Origin: NP936 sp002726085
GTDB lineage: Bacteria; Acidobacteriota; Vicinamibacteria; Vicinamibacterales; UBA8438
Assembly: GCA_036012905.1 (NCBI GenBank)
Contig: DASCQF010000010.1
Span: forward strand, 22,672 to 86,671
Direction of reading: 5' to 3'
DNA length: 64,000 bases
Position numbers and translations under genes: made by a program. Numbering within the stretch: position 1 is the stretch's first letter; the number at the start of each line of letters is the position of its first letter. The notes below the pieces were generated by a model that ran no database searches, was not told the DNA's origin, and was given only the letters and a program-made list of their open reading frames with translations. Shown one piece after another: positions 45,432 to 54,415 of the stretch.

Positions 45432-47447
45432 TCACGGCAAACTGAACGCGACGTATTCGGCACCAGATGGCGGCCCCGAGCGACCGCCGCCGGCCGCAAT
45501 GACGACGAACTGCTTGCCGTCGACGCTGTAGAGCGCCGGTGTCGAGAAGCCGGCAGCCGGCAGCTCGGCCCTCCACAAGACCTCGCCAGTTTGTGTGTCA
45601 TAGGCGCGCATCATCTTGTCGGGCGTCGCCGCGATGAAAATCAGCCCGGACGCCGTGACGACGGGGCCGCCGTAGTTGACCGCGCCGAAGCCGAGGTCCG
45701 GATGCGAGAGATAGTTGCCGAACGGCACCGACCAGTCGATGTCACCCGTGGCCAGATCGATCGAATTGAGCGTGCCCCACGGGGGCGTATTGCCCGGTAG
45801 ATCCTCGTGGTCGCGCAAGTACACGTATCCGCTGAGAACATAGGCGAGCTCGCTCGTCGGGTCGTCGGGCTCTGGTTCGTCCTGGGAGATGTACCGCATC
45901 ACGGCCCGGCGCTCCGCATCATCGAAGTGCGCGAAGCTCGGCATCCGACCGCTGCCGTCGTTCATGATCGCCCGGATCTCGTCGGTCTCCAGCCGGTCTC
46001 GCACGCCGAGCAGCGCGGGCCCCGTCTCGGTGCCTTCCAGCTCCAGACCGTGACAGCTCCCGCAATGCTGCGCATAGGTGCCGTAGTTGCTGGATCCGGC
46101 CGGCACCTCACTGAGCGTGAGAATGCCGGGCACGTCGTTCGCGTTGACGATCAAGTGGTTGGTGCTCGCGTCGAATGCGGATCCTCCCCACTCGGCGCCG
46201 CCGTCATACCACGGCTGCAGCAGTACCGTGCCGACCTGTGGCGGCGCCCACGGCCGCAGATCCCAGTCTGCGATCTGCCCTTCGACGAACGCTCTGGCTT
46301 CCTCCGTGCGGTCCGTGATCTCGAATGTCTGCCGGCTGAAGGCCACCGTCGACAGGGGCTGGCTCGCCGCGGGAACTTCGCCCGGCAGGGTGCTCGAAAG
46401 CTGCTCCATCTCGACGATGGGGTACATCGACTCTCCCGTCTCTCGGTCGAAGACGTAGAGATGACCCGACTTCGTTGTCAGGGCGACCGCGTCAATCGTC
46501 CGGCCGTCGCGTTCGAGCTGCACCAGGGTCGGCGGCGACGGATTGTCGCGGTCCCACATGTCGTGACGGACCACCTGGTAATGCCACTGCAGCTCACCGG
46601 TCCGCGCGTCGAGCGCCACCAGCGAGTTGGCGTAGAGGTTGTCGCCCAGCCGGTTCGCCCCGTAGAAGTCCGGTGTTGCGGAACCGGTCGGGGCAAACAG
46701 GAGCCCGCGTTCTTCATCGAGGGTCATGCCGGTCCACACGTTCGCGCCTCCCGCCTGTTCCAGCGACCCGTCCGCCCAGCTCTCTGAACCCGGGGCGTCT
46801 GGAGCAGGTATGGTGTCGAACCGCCACACCAGCTCACCATCGATCGCGCTGAAGGCGCGGACGGCGCCCGGATACGCATCGGCATTCTCACTGGTGGAGA
46901 AACCGAGGATGATCATGTCCTCGAAGACGACGCCCGGTACGGTGACAGAGAGCGACCCCTCATGATCGCCGCTCGGGGTGAGATCGAGCCGGCCGTCCTT
47001 TCCAAAGCTCTCGATCGCGGTGCCGTCGGAAGGGTTCACGGCGAGCAGCTCACGTCCGGCGGTGTAAAACAGTCGGGACTCCCCGTCGCGCTCCCACCAC
47101 ATCAGCCCGCGTTGAGCACCGCCGCCAACATCCGGGTCAAAGCGCCACAGTTCCTCACCGGTGGCCGCGTTCAAGGCGAACGCGTCCAATCTGGGTGACA
47201 GGCCGTAGAGCACGCCGTCGATGGCCAACGGGCTCGTATACATGGTCGACCCACCGCCACGCTGCTCGCCCGAGTCGTACGTCCAGGCCACCTGGAGCTG
47301 GCCCACGTTGTCTCGCGTGATCTGAGCCAGGTCGGAGTAGTGTTGTCGGCCAGCATCGCCGAGATAGACGGCCCAGTCGGAGTCGGTGTCGCCCGGCGCG
47401 CAGGCACCGAGGAGCGCCGCAGTAAGCAGCATAGTGATCGTCCGCAT
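45432..47447 (-). CDS. glucose dehydrogenase-like quinoprotein with an inserted c-type cytochrome
   Basis: A 671-residue lipoprotein (lipobox ALLGAC at residue 15). The propeller has DxD in RHDMWDRDNP (D299 and D301), close to the membrane glucose dehydrogenase motif. Between blades, about residues 455-515, a c-type cytochrome is inserted: CGSCH at 462-466 and a Met ligand candidate in GRMPSF. Electrons from PQQ could thus reach haem within one chain. Such quinoproteins with an inserted cytochrome are known in Bacteroidetes and Acidobacteria. The ATG at 47447 is chosen for the signal peptide; TTG 6 bases upstream is possible. The substrate is unknown. Confidence 0.88.
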   Translation of the reverse strand: MRTITMLLTAALLGACAPGDTDSDWAVYLGDAGRQHYSDLAQITRDNVGQLQVAWTYDSGEQRGGGSTMYTSPLAIDGVLYGLSPRLDAFALNAATGEELWRFDPDVGGGAQRGLMWWERDGESRLFYTAGRELLAVNPSDGTAIESFGKDGRLDLTPSGDHEGSLSVTVPGVVFEDMIILGFSTSENADAYPGAVRAFSAIDGELVWRFDTIPAPDAPGSESWADGSLEQAGGANVWTGMTLDEERGLLFAPTGSATPDFYGANRLGDNLYANSLVALDARTGELQWHYQVVRHDMWDRDNPSPPTLVQLERDGRTIDAVALTTKSGHLYVFDRETGESMYPIVEMEQLSSTLPGEVPAASQPLSTVAFSRQTFEITDRTEEARAFVEGQIADWDLRPWAPPQVGTVLLQPWYDGGAEWGGSAFDASTNHLIVNANDVPGILTLSEVPAGSSNYGTYAQHCGSCHGLELEGTETGPALLGVRDRLETDEIRAIMNDGSGRMPSFAHFDDAERRAVMRYISQDEPEPDDPTSELAYVLSGYVYLRDHEDLPGNTPPWGTLNSIDLATGDIDWSVPFGNYLSHPDLGFGAVNYGGPVVTASGLIFIAATPDKMMRAYDTQTGEVLWRAELPAAGFSTPALYSVDGKQFVVIAAGGGRSGPPSGAEYVAFSLP

Positions 47448-47608
47448 GGTCAATCAGTCCCCGGCCGTGAACTTGCCTGTCGGCGTTGGTCGTGTCTCAC
47501 GCGATCTCGATTACCCCATGTCCACTGCGCCTACGGCATCGGCAAGAGCGCCGCGCGGTCGCGCCACTTGCCTGCCTGCATGACGCGCTCGATATCGACG
47601 GATTGATG

Positions 47609-48730
47609 CTACTTGTTTTCAGCCCACCCATAGGGCGGCGCCCCAATCATCATGTGCGCCTGATGCGTCCCCGGAAACATCAGCCATGCATGGTCCGGGC
47701 TTGGTTGGGTCAAAAGACCGGTCGACTCCTCGGTGGCGTCCGGAAGACGCACGACGATGAGTTGCTCGGCGCTCGCCCGGTCCGCACCAGACAGAATGAA
47801 GTGCATCGCCCCCGCGGGCATCGACGCCAGGGTACCGGCCCGGACCCCAGCGGTAATCGTCGCCAGGATCTCCTTTTCCGGAAGGCCCCGCGCCTTCAAC
47901 CTCCCATATTCCACCAGTGCGGTCGGCACGTCGCCACTCGAGAGCAAGCCCCCATCCGTACAACTCGCCTGGAACCCATCCGCCGGACCATCCGGACTAC
48001 ACACGAGCGAGTTCGACCCCTGACGGAGGACTCGCCGGTTCCCATCACGATCCGTCGCGACCACCGTGGCGTCGATCTTCATCTGCTCGGGAAGCGGCGA
48101 TGTCGCTTCGGCGATCAGCGCCTCGTCCGATCGTGCCCCGCCGTCGGTTGGTGCGCACGCCTGCCACCCTATCTCTTCGCTCAAGCCGTAAGGAATGGGT
48201 CCGATCATGATGTGCGCCCGGGGCGTGCCCGGACACATCAGCCACGCCCGACTTGGCGTCGGCTTCTCCGGCAATCCGGTCGACTCTCCCGTTGCGTAGG
48301 GAACCAGGACTCCTACCATGGGGATCAAATTGCTACGCGATTCGCCCGACAGAATCCAGATCATGCCACCGGGCGTGGCCGTGGCGACCCTGTCGGCTCT
48401 GGCCGCGGCAGACACCGCCTCCATCGCCTCCTGTGGGGATCGGCCTTGTGCGAGGAGCCGTCTGAACTCCTGAAGCACCGGCCCCGAGCTGTCATCGATA
48501 CACGACACCAGGAACCCGGGACCCGGCCCATCCGGGGAGCACCGCAACCCGCTCGTTCCCTCCTGGATGATGCGCGGACGGCCGTCGTCGTTCCGAATCG
48601 ACACGGTGGCACCGTCCTTGAGGTAATCAGGCAACGGCAGCAGCGCTTCGGCAAACAGTTCGTCATCCGACTGCGCGCCGGCGATGGCTGGAACGATCAA
48701 CAACAGGCAGGCGAAGACGGCCCTGGTCAT
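47609..48730 (-). CDS. secreted protein with a tandemly duplicated unknown domain
   Basis: A 373-residue secreted protein (signal peptide to residue 20, AGAQ). It consists of two copies of one domain, residues 21-182 and 201-368. Each has SDxxLxAEA near the start, a cysteine pair in CSPDGPxxGFxxSC (C64/C77 and C244/C257), a helical segment, the strand MxxILSG, ESTGL, and WLMxPGTxxAHxMIGxxPYG at the end. I do not recognise the family beyond similarity in style to secreted hypothetical proteins of Acidobacteria. GAGAGAGG precedes the ATG. CATAAT with a -10 position lies about 55 bases upstream. Confidence 0.75.
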   Translation of the reverse strand: MTRAVFACLLLIVPAIAGAQSDDELFAEALLPLPDYLKDGATVSIRNDDGRPRIIQEGTSGLRCSPDGPGPGFLVSCIDDSSGPVLQEFRRLLAQGRSPQEAMEAVSAAARADRVATATPGGMIWILSGESRSNLIPMVGVLVPYATGESTGLPEKPTPSRAWLMCPGTPRAHIMIGPIPYGLSEEIGWQACAPTDGGARSDEALIAEATSPLPEQMKIDATVVATDRDGNRRVLRQGSNSLVCSPDGPADGFQASCTDGGLLSSGDVPTALVEYGRLKARGLPEKEILATITAGVRAGTLASMPAGAMHFILSGADRASAEQLIVVRLPDATEESTGLLTQPSPDHAWLMFPGTHQAHMMIGAPPYGWAENK

Positions 48731-48784
48731 TGCTACCTCTCTCCCGTGCGGCCCAACAGGACGATATCCTGCGATTGCTGGCTG

Positions 48785-48790
48785 ATTATG
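48785..48790 (-). promoter_or_regulatory. -10-like element for the duplicated-domain gene
   Basis: CATAAT followed by CAGCC on the minus strand, 55 bases before the start at 48730. It is a weaker match to the recurring TATAATCGGC core. Confidence 0.4.
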
Positions 48791-48870
48791 CCACTGGCGG
48801 GAACCGATGCGGCACTGAATGGGACGAGCCGACGTCTGGGAGCGACGGCTGCCTGACGGACGAAGGCGAG

Positions 48871-48887
48871 CCGGAGCGATGCTCCGG
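48871..48887. terminator. hairpin downstream of the HDOD gene
   Basis: CCGGAGC-gat-GCTCCGG, a perfect 7-base stem, lies 36 bases beyond the stop of the HDOD gene. No T-run follows, so a terminator role is uncertain. Confidence 0.3.
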
Positions 48888-48922
48888 TACGAGACTCGGT
48901 GGGACAACGGCAACGTGAAAGA

Positions 48923-49768
48923 CTAGGCCGCCTGATACTGGGCGAGCACGCTCTCCAGACGATCTTGCACCCGCACGCACATCTTCTCGACACCGTTCAA
49001 CGAGAGCTTGGGGCGCTCGAGCGTATCGCGTGGCACTTCGAACTCTTGAGGCTGACCGACATACCCGGCCCCGACCCGTTTCGCGACCACGTTGGCCAGG
49101 CAGACCACATCACAGACGACGTCGCGCCCTTGCTCCGGCGTGTGATGATGGATGATGGCGGTCACGATCCGCTCGGGAAGCTCCCAGTGCTGGGCAATGA
49201 GTCCCCCCAGCTCACCATGATGAAACCCGAGGATCTCCGTCTCGGCCTGTGCGATCTCTAGATGGCTCTGGGCGCGGGCTTGTCCGACGAAGCCAAGGAG
49301 ATCCGGTTCGAGGAACTGCACGAACACGAGCTTGCCGATGTCGTGGAGCAGCGCCGCGGCAAACGACTCCGGCGGCACGGGTGTCTGACACAGTCCGGCT
49401 GCCGCCTCGGCCGCCAGGGCCGCGGCGACCGAATGCCGCCACAGATCGCCCTCCGAGAGTCCGTACTCCGGCAGCCCGGTCTTGGTCAATCGCTGGACGC
49501 TACTACCGGTAGCCATCGAGAGGACGACACCGATACCCATACGCACGAGGGCGTCCTCAATCGTCACAATCTGTGTGCGACTGCCGGCGGCGGCCGAGTT
49601 GGCCAGACGAAGGAGTCTGACCGTCAGCGCCTGGTCGAGGGAGATGATCTCCTCGGCCTCCTTCATGCTCCAGTTATCACGCGTGACGAGCGTCGCGAGT
49701 CGGCTGACGCTCGCAGGCAGCGGATCGAGCGCACGGGCGACCAGCACGAGCGCAGATTGGTCAAGCAT
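48923..49768 (-). CDS. HDOD domain signalling protein
   Basis: A 281-residue cytosolic HDOD-domain protein, related to HD-GYP/HD phosphohydrolases but usually without enzymatic residues. Recognisable parts are VARALDPLPASVSRL, ISLDQALTVRLLRLANS, GDLWRHSVAAALAAE, LLHDIGKLVF (the HD motif is kept) and ELGGLIAQHWELPERI. HDOD proteins act in stress, chemotaxis or second-messenger signalling. GGGAGA precedes the ATG. No receiver or GGDEF domain is attached, and no partner gene is next to it. Confidence 0.93.
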   Translation of the reverse strand: MLDQSALVLVARALDPLPASVSRLATLVTRDNWSMKEAEEIISLDQALTVRLLRLANSAAAGSRTQIVTIEDALVRMGIGVVLSMATGSSVQRLTKTGLPEYGLSEGDLWRHSVAAALAAEAAAGLCQTPVPPESFAAALLHDIGKLVFVQFLEPDLLGFVGQARAQSHLEIAQAETEILGFHHGELGGLIAQHWELPERIVTAIIHHHTPEQGRDVVCDVVCLANVVAKRVGAGYVGQPQEFEVPRDTLERPKLSLNGVEKMCVRVQDRLESVLAQYQAA

Positions 49769-49908
49769 GGTGTCTCCCGCTACTTAATCGACCAAATCGA
49801 ACGACACTCCATAGACACACCCAACACAGAAATCGGGCCGACACGCGCGACCCGCCGCGCCTGTCGACCCGATGATGACCATCTGCCGCTCTACTCCGAC
49901 ACGATGGG

Positions 49909-50910
49909 CTATGGACGCAGCTCGCGGCCCAACAGCTCGAGATTGCGGGCGCCGGCCAAGATGCCGTACAGCCCGATGTTGCCCTCATGACACGCATATT
50001 CGAACAGCGGTCCGTCGGTTCGGCGAAGCGGCATCATGACGGTATAGGGCTCCGTGTAGACCGTCGGGTCCGTGACGGTGTACTCATAGGCGACAGTGTC
50101 GGGGTCGAGGCGCGTGAGGCGCTCGACCAGATGCATATTCGGCGAAGTGAGACCGCTACTCCACCCGTCGAACTGGCTGGTCTCGATGACCAGCGTCTCA
50201 CCCTCCCAGTGGCCGCGCGAGACACCGCTGTGCTGCGGAAACGGCAGCCCCGCGGCGTCGCCGATCGGGATGATCCGAGCGTTGTGCACCATCTCGTTGA
50301 GTATCGTCACATACCCGGGCGACTGGAAGATCATCACGTTGTTGTTGTAGGCGCTGGAGCGCATCGGCGGGCCGGCGTTGAAGCCCATGAGACATCGGTC
50401 GCCCGAACTACGATTCTCGTACGACTCGTAGCGGCGCGCGATCGCCTCTTCTCGGCTCAGCTGTTCCCGATTCGGGTCCGGCTCCCTCCGCACCCGCGGC
50501 GGCAGGCGTCCATCGGGTGGATCGACGATCAGCGCCGTCCGCTTGTCCGAGGTCAACTCGACCCCCCGCTCGTACCAGAATTCGTTGTAGCTCAGCACGC
50601 CACCCTCTGCCCGCGGCGCATAGCCGCCAGAGCCCTTCTCGGGATCGAAGAGGTCGCGATTCTGGCGAGTTCTTTCCGACGCCTCGAACGCAGCGGCCTC
50701 CTCGGCGCTCAAGTTCTCCTGTCCCGCGAACTGGCTGGGCCGCTGGAACGGCGTCAACGTGCGAAACGTGAAGATGCCGGAAATGTCCGGCTGACCATCT
50801 GACGTCCGCATCGGCATCGTGCGGTCAGCCGACTGCGCAACAACCGACGGCGGTGCCAGCGTAAGTGCGATGGTCACGATGAACAACGCCGCGAAACACT
50901 TCTTGAGCAT
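49909..50910 (-). CDS. secreted protein of the CHEGN-motif family, copy 3
   Basis: A 333-residue secreted protein, very close to copies 1 and 4 by eye (long identical stretches such as NEFWYERGVELTSDKRT and YACHEGNIGLYGILAGARN). The signal peptide ends near VVAQS. The cysteine in GDRCLM and the one in YACHEGN are kept. The start shares the leader GGGAGATTGCA with the other copies, giving the ATG 7 bases after GGGAG. A TATAAT lies about 110 bases upstream. Copy 4 is only 2.4 kb away, so a local duplication is likely. Function unknown. Confidence 0.8.
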   Translation of the reverse strand: MLKKCFAALFIVTIALTLAPPSVVAQSADRTMPMRTSDGQPDISGIFTFRTLTPFQRPSQFAGQENLSAEEAAAFEASERTRQNRDLFDPEKGSGGYAPRAEGGVLSYNEFWYERGVELTSDKRTALIVDPPDGRLPPRVRREPDPNREQLSREEAIARRYESYENRSSGDRCLMGFNAGPPMRSSAYNNNVMIFQSPGYVTILNEMVHNARIIPIGDAAGLPFPQHSGVSRGHWEGETLVIETSQFDGWSSGLTSPNMHLVERLTRLDPDTVAYEYTVTDPTVYTEPYTVMMPLRRTDGPLFEYACHEGNIGLYGILAGARNLELLGRELRP

Positions 50911-51017
50911 GTGCAATCTCCCATCGATTCCAGGGTGCCCAGACACACTTGTGGCGTGTCGCCTCTTTGCAGGTGCTGGTGCCTGGAGACAGTAGCGCAT
51001 GTGTTTATTCCAGGCGA

Positions 51018-51023
51018 TTATAC
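51018..51023 (-). promoter_or_regulatory. -10 element for CHEGN copy 3
   Basis: TATAAT followed by CGCC on the minus strand, about 108 bases before the start at 50910. It shares the recurring core. Confidence 0.55.
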
Positions 51024-51164
51024 CTCGTCACGGAGCTCATCGGGAGAACTTGGCCGTGCCGCACAACATGACCGCTCCGACCAGGGTCGGCGCCCGTCGA
51101 GGTCGGCCCGTCGCCGAGCCATCGCTTCAGGCCCGTCACCTGGATCGCTCAGTCGCGTCCCAGC

Positions 51165-51193
51165 TTGACAACGCAGGCCCGAAAGTCCATCTT
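51165..51193 (+). promoter_or_regulatory. possible promoter for the NHL gene at 51.25 kb
   Basis: Perfect -35 TTGACA, a 17-base spacer and a poor -10 CATCTT, 61 bases before the start codon on the plus strand. Confidence 0.35.
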
Positions 51194-51253
51194 GTCTCAC
51201 ATTCTGCTCGCTTCCGTGCAGAAATGACCGCATCCGTAATTTGAGGTGTATCG

Positions 51254-52435
51254 ATGACCAAGACCTGCAATCGTGCCCCGGCTTCCTGGGCCCAGTTCAT
51301 CCTGTACGCCACCCTCGCCTGTGCCGTGCTGACACTCATCCCGGGAGATGCCTGGGCCCAGCGCGGTGGTCGCGGCGGCGCGCGCCCCGCGCGCGGCGCG
51401 GCAGGCCCGCCCGAGCACGCCAGCGTCGAGCCGGTCAACGACCGGCCCAACCCCTACACAACCGTGCGGGACTGGGGGACCCTCCCGGACGACCGGACCT
51501 GGGGCTCGGTGAGCGCCGTCAACATCGACATCGACGGAGTGCATGTGTGGGCCGGGGACCGGTGCGGGACCAACTCGTGCGCCGGCTCCGACGTTGACCC
51601 GATCGTCAAGCTCGATGCCAACGGCAACGTCGTGGAAAGCTTCGGTGCCGGGCTGATCACGTGGCCGCATGGGATGGACGTCGACAGCGAAGGCAACGTC
51701 TGGATCGCCGACGCCCGCATCGCAAACGCCAGGGAATTGGAGGCATCCCCCGGCGCGGCGGGCAAGGGGAACGCGGTACTCAAGTTCAGCCCGACAGGCG
51801 AGCTGCTGCTCACCCTCGGCACCCCGGGTGAAACCGGTGACCCGCCCACGCACTTCACCGAGCCGAATGACGTAGTCGTTGGTCCGGACGGCAGCATCTA
51901 CGTCGGCGAATCCCATGGCGCACAGTTCCTGGATGAGCCGGGCCCGGGCGCCATCGGCCGCATCACCAAGTGGGCCCCCGACGGCAGCTTCATCAAGAGC
52001 TGGGGCGAGTGGGGCTACGAGGACGGGCAGTTCCGCGCCCCGCATTCCCTGGATTTCGACTCGCAGGGACGGCTATTCGTGGCCGACCGGGGCAACCGCC
52101 GGATCCAGATCTTCGACCAGGAGGGGAATCACCTGGACACCTGGTATCAGTTCAGCCGGATCAGCGGTTTGTTCATCGATCCCACTAATGACATGCTCTA
52201 CGCCATCGATTCGGAGTCGGACGACAACTACAACCCCGGCTGGCGCAAAGGACTCCGGGTCGGGAGCGCCCGGACCGGAGAGGTCATGTATTTCATCCCC
52301 GCGCACGAATCGGAGCGCGCCTCGGGGATGGGAGGCATCGGATCGATGGGTGAAGGGGTCACCGTCGACGCCGAGGGCAACGTCATTGCTGGCGAGGTGG
52401 GGCCTATTCAGGGGCTCACGAAATTCATCCCCTGA
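51254..52435 (+). CDS. secreted NHL-repeat protein, amidating-lyase-like propeller
   Basis: A 393-residue secreted propeller (signal peptide to about residue 35, AWAQ), followed by a Gly/Arg/Ala-rich linker to about residue 55. NHL blades include PHGMDVDSEGNVWIADARI, DVVVGPDGSIYVGESHG, PHSLDFDSQGRLFVADRGNR and GVTVDAEGNVIAGE. It is closest to peptidyl-alpha-hydroxyglycine alpha-amidating lyase. C-x5-C in DRCGTNSCAG is an extra feature. GAGGTG lies upstream of the ATG. A strong terminator follows (52496-52528). Confidence 0.82.
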   Translation: MTKTCNRAPASWAQFILYATLACAVLTLIPGDAWAQRGGRGGARPARGAAGPPEHASVEPVNDRPNPYTTVRDWGTLPDDRTWGSVSAVNIDIDGVHVWAGDRCGTNSCAGSDVDPIVKLDANGNVVESFGAGLITWPHGMDVDSEGNVWIADARIANARELEASPGAAGKGNAVLKFSPTGELLLTLGTPGETGDPPTHFTEPNDVVVGPDGSIYVGESHGAQFLDEPGPGAIGRITKWAPDGSFIKSWGEWGYEDGQFRAPHSLDFDSQGRLFVADRGNRRIQIFDQEGNHLDTWYQFSRISGLFIDPTNDMLYAIDSESDDNYNPGWRKGLRVGSARTGEVMYFIPAHESERASGMGGIGSMGEGVTVDAEGNVIAGEVGPIQGLTKFIP

Positions 52436-52495
52436 GCGACGCGGTCGCCCCGGTGCTCAGCTGATGCTGTGCTCGCGTCACCGGATGCAACAAAA

Positions 52496-52528
52496 CCCCG
52501 CAACCATTCGGGTGGTTGCGGGGCTTTT
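52496..52528 (+). terminator. Rho-independent terminator after the NHL gene
   Basis: An 11-base perfect stem (CCCCGCAACCA with its complement), a 6-base loop TTCGGG and CTTTT directly after it on the plus strand. It lies about 60 bases beyond the NHL stop, and is the clearest terminator in the window. Confidence 0.9.
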
Positions 52529-52575
52529 CCGTGTCTCTCCTCAAACTCGGCCGTCAGCGTCTTGTCGGCCGTGGC

Positions 52576-53223
52576 TCATCCGCCAGTCGACCAGGTGACC
52601 TGCCACTCTCCGGAATACTCGAAATCGCCCCATGCAATCCTGAGCGTTCCCGAGGGCAGCTCCCCCTCGCCCTGCGACAGATTCGGTTGCAGGCTGATGA
52701 TCAGGCTTTGCGCCGTCTCGGAAAGCGCCCGGCGACGCAACTCGACCCTCCCGAAGTCCAGGGACGGGTCATACTCGGTTCCCCACTGCCTGGTCTGCCG
52801 GTTGACAATCAATGCGGCACCATCATCCCGAGGGAGTAGATAGAGGCTGTACATTCCTCGCGGGATGTCCAGATCACCGATCCTGACATCGAGATCGAGC
52901 GTCAGGTGAGTCGCCAGGTTCGCTCCCAAGCGCCACACCTCGTCGTAGGGGACCAATCCGCCGAAGATGCGTCGCCCCCGCATATGAGGCTGGCCGTAAT
53001 CGAGCGTCATGCGAGCCGGACCCGAGTGGGAGGTCGATCGATTCAGCCACATCCTCCCTCCCCCCATCAGACGCCCGTCGAAGGACACGCTGGTGGTCAC
53101 CCGCCCGCTGGGCGCCACGACCGGCCGCGCGGGAGATCCTTGAGCCTGGAGCGGCGCATGGAACAACGGCGAAACCGCGACCATGAGAAACAGGGAGACA
53201 GTGCAAAATCGAAAAGCGAGCAT
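52576..53223 (-). CDS. DUF2911 domain secreted protein
   Basis: A 215-residue secreted protein (signal peptide to about residue 30, LQAQG). The DUF2911 core reads LDYGQPHMRGRRIFGGLVPY, DEVWRLGANLATHLTLD and GMYSLYLLPRDD, a jelly-roll-like beta domain. Function unknown; the family is common in Bacteroidetes and Acidobacteria. The ATG at 53223 gives a clean signal peptide; its ribosome site is weak. Between two genes of unknown function on the same strand: CHEGN copy 4 is upstream. Confidence 0.85.
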   Translation of the reverse strand: MLAFRFCTVSLFLMVAVSPLFHAPLQAQGSPARPVVAPSGRVTTSVSFDGRLMGGGRMWLNRSTSHSGPARMTLDYGQPHMRGRRIFGGLVPYDEVWRLGANLATHLTLDLDVRIGDLDIPRGMYSLYLLPRDDGAALIVNRQTRQWGTEYDPSLDFGRVELRRRALSETAQSLIISLQPNLSQGEGELPSGTLRIAWGDFEYSGEWQVTWSTGG

Positions 53224-53297
53224 GCGAAAACTTTCTAAGAAGGAAGGTGCAAAGCCGCGGACCGGCCGACCCACGCGAGCCACCGCCCAGGTCCATC

Positions 53298-54299
53298 CTA
53301 CGGACGCAGCTCGCGCCCCAGCCGCTCGAGGTTGCGGGCACCGGCCAGGATCCCGTATAGCCCGATGTTGCCTTCATGGCACGCATACTCGAACAGCGGG
53401 CCGTCGGTCCGCCGGAACGGCATCATGACGGTGTAGGGAGCCGTATACACCGTGGGGTCCGTGACCGTGTACTCGTAGGCGACGGTATCGGGGTCCAGGC
53501 GCGTAAGGCGCTCGACCAGATGCATGTTTGGCGAGGTGAGGCCGCTGCTTCCACCACGGAACTGGCTGGTCTCGATGACCAACGTCTCGCCTTCCCAGTG
53601 CCCGCGGGAGACACCGCTGTACTGGGAAAACGGCACACTTGCCGCGTCCCCGATCGGGATGACTCGGGCGTTGTGCACCATTTCATTGAGTATGGTCACA
53701 TACCCCGGCGACTGGAGAATCATCACATTGTTGTTGTACGAGGCAGACCTCATCGGCGGGCCCGCGTTGAAGCCCATGAGGCATCGGTCGCCCGAACTAC
53801 GGTTCTCGTACGACTCGTAGCGGCGCGCGATCGACTCCTCTCGGCTCAGCTGTTCCCGCTCCGGGTCACGTGGCCGCGGCACCCGCGGCGGCAAGCGTCC
53901 ATCGGGTGGATCGATGACCAGCGACGTCCGTTTGTCAGAGGTCAGCTCCACGCCTCGCTCATACCAGAACTCGTTGTAGGACAGCACGCCGCCCTCTTCC
54001 CGGGGTCGGTAATTGTTCGCGCCCAACTCGGGGTCGAAGAGGTCGCGATTCTGACGAGTTCGTTCCGAGGCCTCGAACGTCGCGGCCTCCTCGGCGTTCA
54101 GGGTCTCTCGTCCCTCGAACTGGTTGGGCCGCTGAAAGGGCGTGAGCGTGCGGAAGGTGAAGATGCCGGACACGTCCGGCAGGCCATCCGGCGTCCGCAT
54201 CGGCATGGTGCGGTCAGTCGACTGCGCGACCGCCGACGCCGGCACCAGCGTGAGTGCCAAGGTCATCATGATGACCGCTGCGAAGCATCTCTTCAGCAT
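53298..54299 (-). CDS. secreted protein of the CHEGN-motif family, copy 4
   Basis: A 333-residue secreted protein, the nearest relative of copy 3. The order of motifs is the same (TPDGLPDVSG, EASERTRQNRD, GDRCLM, YNNNVMILQ, GVSRGHWEGETLVIETSQF, YACHEGN). The leader GGGAGATTGCAA with the ATG 7 bases after GGGAG is also shared. Differences concentrate in the linker after NRDLFDPE and in the PPRVPRPRDPE region. Function unknown. Confidence 0.8.
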   Translation of the reverse strand: MLKRCFAAVIMMTLALTLVPASAVAQSTDRTMPMRTPDGLPDVSGIFTFRTLTPFQRPNQFEGRETLNAEEAATFEASERTRQNRDLFDPELGANNYRPREEGGVLSYNEFWYERGVELTSDKRTSLVIDPPDGRLPPRVPRPRDPEREQLSREESIARRYESYENRSSGDRCLMGFNAGPPMRSASYNNNVMILQSPGYVTILNEMVHNARVIPIGDAASVPFSQYSGVSRGHWEGETLVIETSQFRGGSSGLTSPNMHLVERLTRLDPDTVAYEYTVTDPTVYTAPYTVMMPFRRTDGPLFEYACHEGNIGLYGILAGARNLERLGRELRP

Positions 54300-54415
54300 T
54301 TGCAATCTCCCGTAACGTGCGGCTACAACCGGTCGTTCCGCTGCCGTCCCAACACACTAGACGCCAGAGCACTCAAACGCAAGTGACTGCAGGTCGTCCA
54401 CCCGCGACCAGGGTA

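Larger units (their letters stand above)
50911..51253. other. 343-base divergent intergenic region with promoters
   Basis: Between CHEGN copy 3 and the NHL protein at 51.25 kb. It contains a minus-strand TATAAT at 51018-51023 and a plus-strand -35-like TTGACA at 51165-51170 with a weak -10 (CATCTT) 17 bases on. I see no conserved small gene. Confidence 0.45.
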
